Of a stretch of 64,000 bases of DNA, positions 60,044 through 64,000 are shown one piece after another. The first letter of the stretch is position 1, and every line of letters begins with the position of its first letter. The DNA is from Roseburia zhanii (lineage in GTDB: Bacteria > Bacillota > Clostridia > Lachnospirales > Lachnospiraceae): assembly GCF_014287635.1 (NCBI RefSeq), contig NZ_JACOPH010000011.1, positions 1-64,000 on the forward strand, in the 5' to 3' direction. Both the position numbers and the translations under genes were made by a program. The notes below the pieces were generated by a model. The model was not told where the DNA came from. It was given only the letters and a program-made list of their open reading frames with translations, and did no database searches.

Positions 60044-61533
60044 AAAAAAATAAACAGGTAAAACATTCACTTACAGTACAATTTACTAAGACAATTCTAG
60101 GATTGATTGCCGGCACAGTGTTACTGTGCTGGTTTTTGAATACCACATTTTTAGAAGGATATTATACCTATAATAAGCAGCAGGCGATGTTAGAGGGATT
60201 TACAACAATCGATCAAAAGAGTGAAGAAGGGAATTTAGACAGTGCTTCTTTTGATGTTGGATTTGAACAGATCTGTGCAAATGGAAATATTTCCATTCTG
60301 GTGATCAGTGCAGACGGTTCGATCGTCCGTGCATCCGTCAACGATACAAATGCCTTAAAACGGCAGTTTATGGATGTTCTGTTTTCAAATGATCAGGACA
60401 GATCAGCAGAAGTATTGAAGGAAACGAGCAAGTATGTATTAGAAAAACAGGTCGACAGTAGGATGAATGAAGAATATTTAGTGCTGTGGGGAACGCTTTC
60501 AGACGGAAATCTGATCTTAATGCGTACAGCATTAGAAAGTATCCGGGAAAGTGCCGGAATATCGAACCGTTTTCTTGCTTATATCGGTATCTTTGCGATC
60601 ATCTTAGGAACTGTGATCAGTATTTTTACATCGAAAAAGATTGCCCGCCCGATCCTTGAACTGACAGATATTTCAAGGAGAATGACAAATCTTGATTTTA
60701 ATGCAAAATATAAAAGCAGGGGTGAAAATGAAATCGACCAGTTAGGGGAACATATCAACCAAATGTCCGAAACGCTTGAACAGACGATCTCTGAATTAAA
60801 GAGTGCGAATAATGAATTGCAGATCGATATTGAGAAAAAGACACAGATCGATGAGATGCGGAAGGAATTTCTATCGAATGTTTCGCATGAGTTAAAGACA
60901 CCGCTTGCTCTGATACAGGGATATGCGGAAGGTTTGCAGGAATGTATCAATGATGATGAAGAAAGCAGGAATTTTTACTGTGAAGTCATCATGGACGAGG
61001 CTGATAAGATGAACCAGATGGTGAAGAAGCTGCTGACATTAAATCAGTTAGAGTTTGGCAATGATGTTGTCAGCATGGAACGTTTTGATCTGACAGAACT
61101 GATCCGTGGTGTGATCCAGTCCTCATCGATCCTGCTTAAACAAAATGAGATCAGCTTAACTTTTAATACAGATATGCCGATGTATGTATGGGCAGACGAA
61201 TTTAAAGTGGAAGAGGTTATTACAAACTACTTAAGCAATGCGATACATCATGCCGGAAATGAAAAACATATCGATATCAAATACACGCAGATGGAAGATT
61301 ATGTCCGTGTAAGTGTATTTAATACCGGAAAACCGATACCGGAAGAAGATATTGATAATATCTGGATCAAATTTTATAAAGTGGATAAGGCACGTACCAG
61401 AGAATATGGCGGAAGCGGGATCGGTCTTTCCATTGTAAAAGCGATCATGGATTCTTTCCATAGGGAATGTGGAGTGATCAATCATACAGACGGCGTGGAA
61501 TTTTGGTTTGAATTAGACACAAAAAATAATTAA
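60040..61533 (+). CDS. membrane sensor histidine kinase
   Basis: The 497-residue kinase has membrane helices at about 14-35 and 175-198 enclosing a ~140-residue sensor, a HAMP domain (195-250), a HisKA motif FLSNVSHELKTPLALIQGYA with the phosphorylated His near residue 286, and an ATPase domain with NAIHHAGN, VFNTGKPIPEEDIDNIWI and GGSGIGLSIVKAI. It phosphorylates the response regulator encoded just upstream. The signal is unknown. Confidence 0.96.
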   Translation: MKKNKQVKHSLTVQFTKTILGLIAGTVLLCWFLNTTFLEGYYTYNKQQAMLEGFTTIDQKSEEGNLDSASFDVGFEQICANGNISILVISADGSIVRASVNDTNALKRQFMDVLFSNDQDRSAEVLKETSKYVLEKQVDSRMNEEYLVLWGTLSDGNLILMRTALESIRESAGISNRFLAYIGIFAIILGTVISIFTSKKIARPILELTDISRRMTNLDFNAKYKSRGENEIDQLGEHINQMSETLEQTISELKSANNELQIDIEKKTQIDEMRKEFLSNVSHELKTPLALIQGYAEGLQECINDDEESRNFYCEVIMDEADKMNQMVKKLLTLNQLEFGNDVVSMERFDLTELIRGVIQSSSILLKQNEISLTFNTDMPMYVWADEFKVEEVITNYLSNAIHHAGNEKHIDIKYTQMEDYVRVSVFNTGKPIPEEDIDNIWIKFYKVDKARTREYGGSGIGLSIVKAIMDSFHRECGVINHTDGVEFWFELDTKNN

Positions 61534-61609
61534 CGGTTGCCCGTGCACTAAAAAAATGTTAAAATTATCTATATATAGTCAGAGAAAGTGAATGCAGTGG
61601 AGGCACAGA

Positions 61610-62326
61610 ATGAGAGATTCAAGGATGAAGATGACCGCAGTACTGTTATCAGCAGCTTGTACGCTGACAGGATGTGGGGAAGCGTTGTATACGTTACAGC
61701 CGGAAGAAGAAGCGGCAGTTGTAAGTTATGCAGCACATGCGGTAGCAAAATATAATACCTATCAACAGGATGGCGAGGTATATGTGCCGCCGGCAGAAGC
61801 GGATACGGAAGAAGCAGATGTGGAAGATGCATCATCTGAACAGGATATGGAAAGTACAGCAGATGCAGCAGCACCGGCAGATACTTCGGATACACAGTCA
61901 CAGCCGGAGGAACAGTCATTAGTCACATTAACGGATGCATTGGATTTAGGAGTTATTACAGCAGAATATGAAGGAAACAGCCTTTGTGATACTTATGCGA
62001 AGTCAGAGTCCTATGCGATCGATGCACAGTCCGGCAAGCAGCTTTTAGTTTTGAATGTGAATCTGATCAATCAGGCAGCACAGGACTTACATATTGATAT
62101 CTTAGCAATGACACCGGAATTTCATGCAGTGATCAACGGAGATATGACAGTACCGGCACAGACAACGATCCTGCCGAATGATCTTTCCACCTATGTACAG
62201 GATATCAAGGCAGGTGCTACAAATGAAACAGTACTGATCTTTGAAATTCCACAGGATATACAGGAAATCTCAAGCATACAGTTGAAGATCACGATGAACG
62301 GTGAGCAGTATAACGTGGATTTGTAA
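61610..62326 (+). CDS. lipoprotein with a C-terminal beta-sandwich-like domain
   Basis: The 238-residue protein begins with a lipoprotein signal ending LSAACTLTGCGEAL, so the Cys near residue 22 is lipidated. An acidic Glu/Asp/Ala linker (55-110) precedes a domain of about 120 residues (SGKQLLVLNVNLINQAAQDL, TVPAQTTILPNDLSTYVQDI, ETVLIFEIPQDIQEISSIQL) resembling DUF4352-type immunoglobulin-like folds. It follows the kinase gene by 76 nt and may be its extracellular partner or target. GGAGG at 61599-61603 favours the ATG at 61610. Confidence 0.8.
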   Translation: MRDSRMKMTAVLLSAACTLTGCGEALYTLQPEEEAAVVSYAAHAVAKYNTYQQDGEVYVPPAEADTEEADVEDASSEQDMESTADAAAPADTSDTQSQPEEQSLVTLTDALDLGVITAEYEGNSLCDTYAKSESYAIDAQSGKQLLVLNVNLINQAAQDLHIDILAMTPEFHAVINGDMTVPAQTTILPNDLSTYVQDIKAGATNETVLIFEIPQDIQEISSIQLKITMNGEQYNVDL

Positions 62327-62450
62327 AAAATAAAAAAAAGAATATACAATAGATAGAATTATGTTATAATATTTATATTATAGTTTAGAATTTCAGAAAT
62401 TTACCTGCAGAAAGCAGTGGAAAATACATGTGCATTGGGAGGAAAGCTTT

Positions 62451-63359
62451 ATGGATACAAATATATTATTGGAAAGTGGAACGAATGAGTTAGAGATATT
62501 AGAGTTTGCATTAGGCAATAACCGTTATGGAATCAACGTAGCAAAGATCCGCGAGATCTTATCTTATCAGCCGGTAACACCGATTCCAAATGCCAATCCG
62601 AGTGTGGAAGGTATCTTCATGCCGCGTGATGTGATGATCACTGTTATCAATTTGAAACGCTGCATCGGACTTCCGGAAACAGACAATGAAGGCTTATTTA
62701 TCATTACGAATTTTAATAAATTAAATATTGCTTTTCATGTAGATGAGGTGATCGGTATCCATCGTGTATCATGGGAAGATATCATCAAACCGGATTCCAC
62801 GATCAATTCACATGATAATGGAGTATCGACCGGTGTGATCAAATTAGATGATAAACTGATTATTATTTTAGATTTTGAAAAGATCGTAACAGATATCAGT
62901 CCGGAAACAGGATTAAAGGTATCGGATATGGATGAAGTTGTTTCCCGTGACAGAAGCGACTGCCCGATCCTGATCGCAGAGGATTCCCCATTACTTAGCA
63001 AGCTGATCACAGACTGCTTAAAGAAAGCCGGTTATACACATCAGATCGTTACAGCAAATGGTCAGGAAGCATGGGATAAGATCTGTGAATTTAAGAAAGA
63101 AGGCACTTTAAAAGACAAGGTTCACTGCATCATCACAGATATTGAAATGCCGATCATGGATGGACACCGGCTGACGAAGTTAGCAAAGACAGATGATGAT
63201 GTAAAAGGAATACCACTCATTATTTTCTCATCTCTAGTGAACGATGAAATGCGTCGAAAAGGAGAGACATTAGGTGCCGATGCACAGTTGACAAAACCGG
63301 AAATTGGTAATTTAGTAGAAGCAATCGATAAGCTGATTGATTCCCATCTTAATGCATAG
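62451..63359 (+). CDS. cheV: chemotaxis coupling protein CheV
   Basis: The 302-residue protein joins a CheW domain (1-155; LEILEFALGNNRYGINVAKI, PNANPSVEGIFMPRDVMITV) to a receiver (170-302) with paired acids in LIAEDSPLL, phospho-acceptor Asp in IITDIEMPIMDGHR and Lys in QLTKPEIG. CheV links receptors to CheA and adjusts the coupling by phosphorylation. GGGAGG precedes the ATG at 62451. TATAAT at 62365-62370 may be the -10 of its promoter. A terminator follows. Confidence 0.96.
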   Translation: MDTNILLESGTNELEILEFALGNNRYGINVAKIREILSYQPVTPIPNANPSVEGIFMPRDVMITVINLKRCIGLPETDNEGLFIITNFNKLNIAFHVDEVIGIHRVSWEDIIKPDSTINSHDNGVSTGVIKLDDKLIIILDFEKIVTDISPETGLKVSDMDEVVSRDRSDCPILIAEDSPLLSKLITDCLKKAGYTHQIVTANGQEAWDKICEFKKEGTLKDKVHCIITDIEMPIMDGHRLTKLAKTDDDVKGIPLIIFSSLVNDEMRRKGETLGADAQLTKPEIGNLVEAIDKLIDSHLNA

Positions 63360-63367
63360 CGACAGTG

Positions 63368-63397
63368 AAGGGATGTGATAATATCACATCCCTTTTA
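63368..63397 (+). terminator. terminator of cheV
   Basis: AAGGGATGTGAT (63368-63379) and ATCACATCCCTT (63383-63394) form a 12-bp stem ending in TTTT. Confidence 0.9.
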
Positions 63398-63425
63398 TAG
63401 GTGAAAGATACAAGGAGGTACTTTT

Positions 63426-64000
63426 GTGAATAAAACAGAGGAGTATTTAGATTCCCTGCTAAATAACATTTCCCCGGAAAAGAAAGCAGAAGAAGAACAG
63501 AAGAAACGGAAAAAGGCAAATGCGAATTTCGGTGAGCAATTTGAAAAAGAAGTAAATGATGCGGATATGGAGAAATTTATCCGGGATTTCGAAATTGAAG
63601 TAGACGAGGATAATACAAAAGCGAAGGAGGATGAACCTGCTGCAGACAGCGACGATTTCTGGAATAATTTAGAAGGGATCGTCAAGAATGCAAATGGCAC
63701 ATCAGAACCGGCAGAACCATCAGAACCTATGGAGTCAGAACCGGAGAGTGAACCGGAAGCAACCGGTACCGATTTTGAGATCAACACATTAGATGATGAT
63801 ACATGGACAGAACAAAAGACAGAGTCGTCAGAAGCAGCAGAATCAGAAGCAGCAGAATCAGAAGAGCAGCCAGAGCGGTCAAAAGAAGAACAGGATCTGT
63901 TAAATATGATCGCAGACCTTCCTTCTGATGAAGAATTATCCGGTCTTGCAGAGTCACTCCGTACCGATGGTCAGAATGATGAAGCAGATTTAAACAAGAT
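63426..64000 (+). CDS. acidic low-complexity protein, partial (3' end outside window)
   Basis: The GTG at 63426 follows CAAGGAGG and opens a frame that runs to the window end (191 codons and still open). It begins NKTEEYLDSLLNNISPEKK, has a basic helix (EEEQKKRKKANANFGEQF) and then long Glu/Asp/Ser/Pro-rich stretches with repeated SEAAE and EPAEP units, and LLNMIADLPSDEELSGLAES. No known domain is visible in this part. It may be the disordered N-terminus of a larger cytoplasmic protein downstream of cheV. Confidence 0.8.
   Translation, partial: MNKTEEYLDSLLNNISPEKKAEEEQKKRKKANANFGEQFEKEVNDADMEKFIRDFEIEVDEDNTKAKEDEPAADSDDFWNNLEGIVKNANGTSEPAEPSEPMESEPESEPEATGTDFEINTLDDDTWTEQKTESSEAAESEAAESEEQPERSKEEQDLLNMIADLPSDEELSGLAESLRTDGQNDEADLNK

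Overview
The window looks like chromosomal DNA of a motile, anaerobic, low-to-mid-GC Clostridia, most likely family Lachnospiraceae (Roseburia/Agathobacter type). The pointers are the SCIFF peptide with its radical-SAM maturase, short-form ThiC, fused SecDF, a T-box leader, TPP riboswitches, CheV and chemoreceptors, DUF975/DUF1294/DUF3810 proteins, and AGGAGG ribosome sites with TTGACA/TATAAT promoters. The genus is an inference from gene content.

Layout. 1-2150: the integrase end of an integrated mobile element of Tn916 type (excisionase-like protein, ribbon-helix-helix regulator with a consensus promoter/operator, tyrosine integrase, clustered short repeats). It ends inside a chromosomal gene whose last ~62 codons remain and which I read as hemZ. 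2494-6601: a chemoreceptor, then a T-box leader and a stack of palindromes ahead of cstA. 6807-10834: hisS, aspS and a cell-wall amidase. 11184-14104 (minus): GH13 glucosidase, DUF975 membrane protein and a small metallopeptidase-like protein. 14270-19537: uxaC, TPP riboswitch plus thiC, a glycosyltransferase and a CorA transporter. 19625-23248: exonuclease III, an SH3/NlpC-P60 hydrolase, a degenerate response regulator and riboswitch-controlled thiT (minus). 23802-35128: two accessory proteins, cardiolipin synthase, an lspA-like gene, truA, recJ, a soluble MCP-like coiled coil, a lipase-like hydrolase and a DUF1002 protein. 35305-38853: methyltransferase, hslO and nadE. 39110-44735: PAP2 protein, then a LacI-type regulator with a galactan-type locus (unknown 610-residue protein, zinc ribbon, GH53 galactanase) sharing an identical 17-bp operator. 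45673-51029: two homocysteine methyltransferase-type enzymes (one fused to MTHFR, one with a B12 domain), then pta. 51098-51253: tRNA-Val and tRNA-Met. 51372-57653: DUF3810 protein, NPD-type flavoprotein, SCIFF precursor and maturase, secDF. 57744-64000: DUF1294 protein, lytic transglycosylase, an anchored coiled-coil protein, an OmpR/kinase pair, a lipoprotein, CheV and a partial acidic protein.

Two repeat families were resolved by reading. (1) Three ~305-bp near-palindromic elements (10841-11148, 44777-45083, 45237-45539) share conserved modules and a conserved 45-nt apical loop. In each, a central ~25-bp stem has an entirely different sequence but is almost perfectly self-complementary, framed by constant AAACTG and GTTTT. 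Smaller compensatory changes occur in the other stems. This is my best candidate for an undescribed system. (2) Three small inverted-repeat elements (38904-39036, 55319-55451, 23522-23668) have GTTACTGTTCA-like ends and perfect, locus-specific 8-bp target duplications, so they are MITEs moved by a transposase not seen here.

Several genes work together: thiC and thiT answer to TPP through two different-looking mechanisms (terminator versus Shine-Dalgarno pairing); the LacI regulator, 610-residue protein, zinc ribbon and GH53 enzyme form a galactan-utilisation unit; the two methionine-synthesis proteins cover methyl-THF formation and homocysteine methylation; scfA, scfB and secDF are adjacent, with a MITE inserted just after the scfB stop codon.
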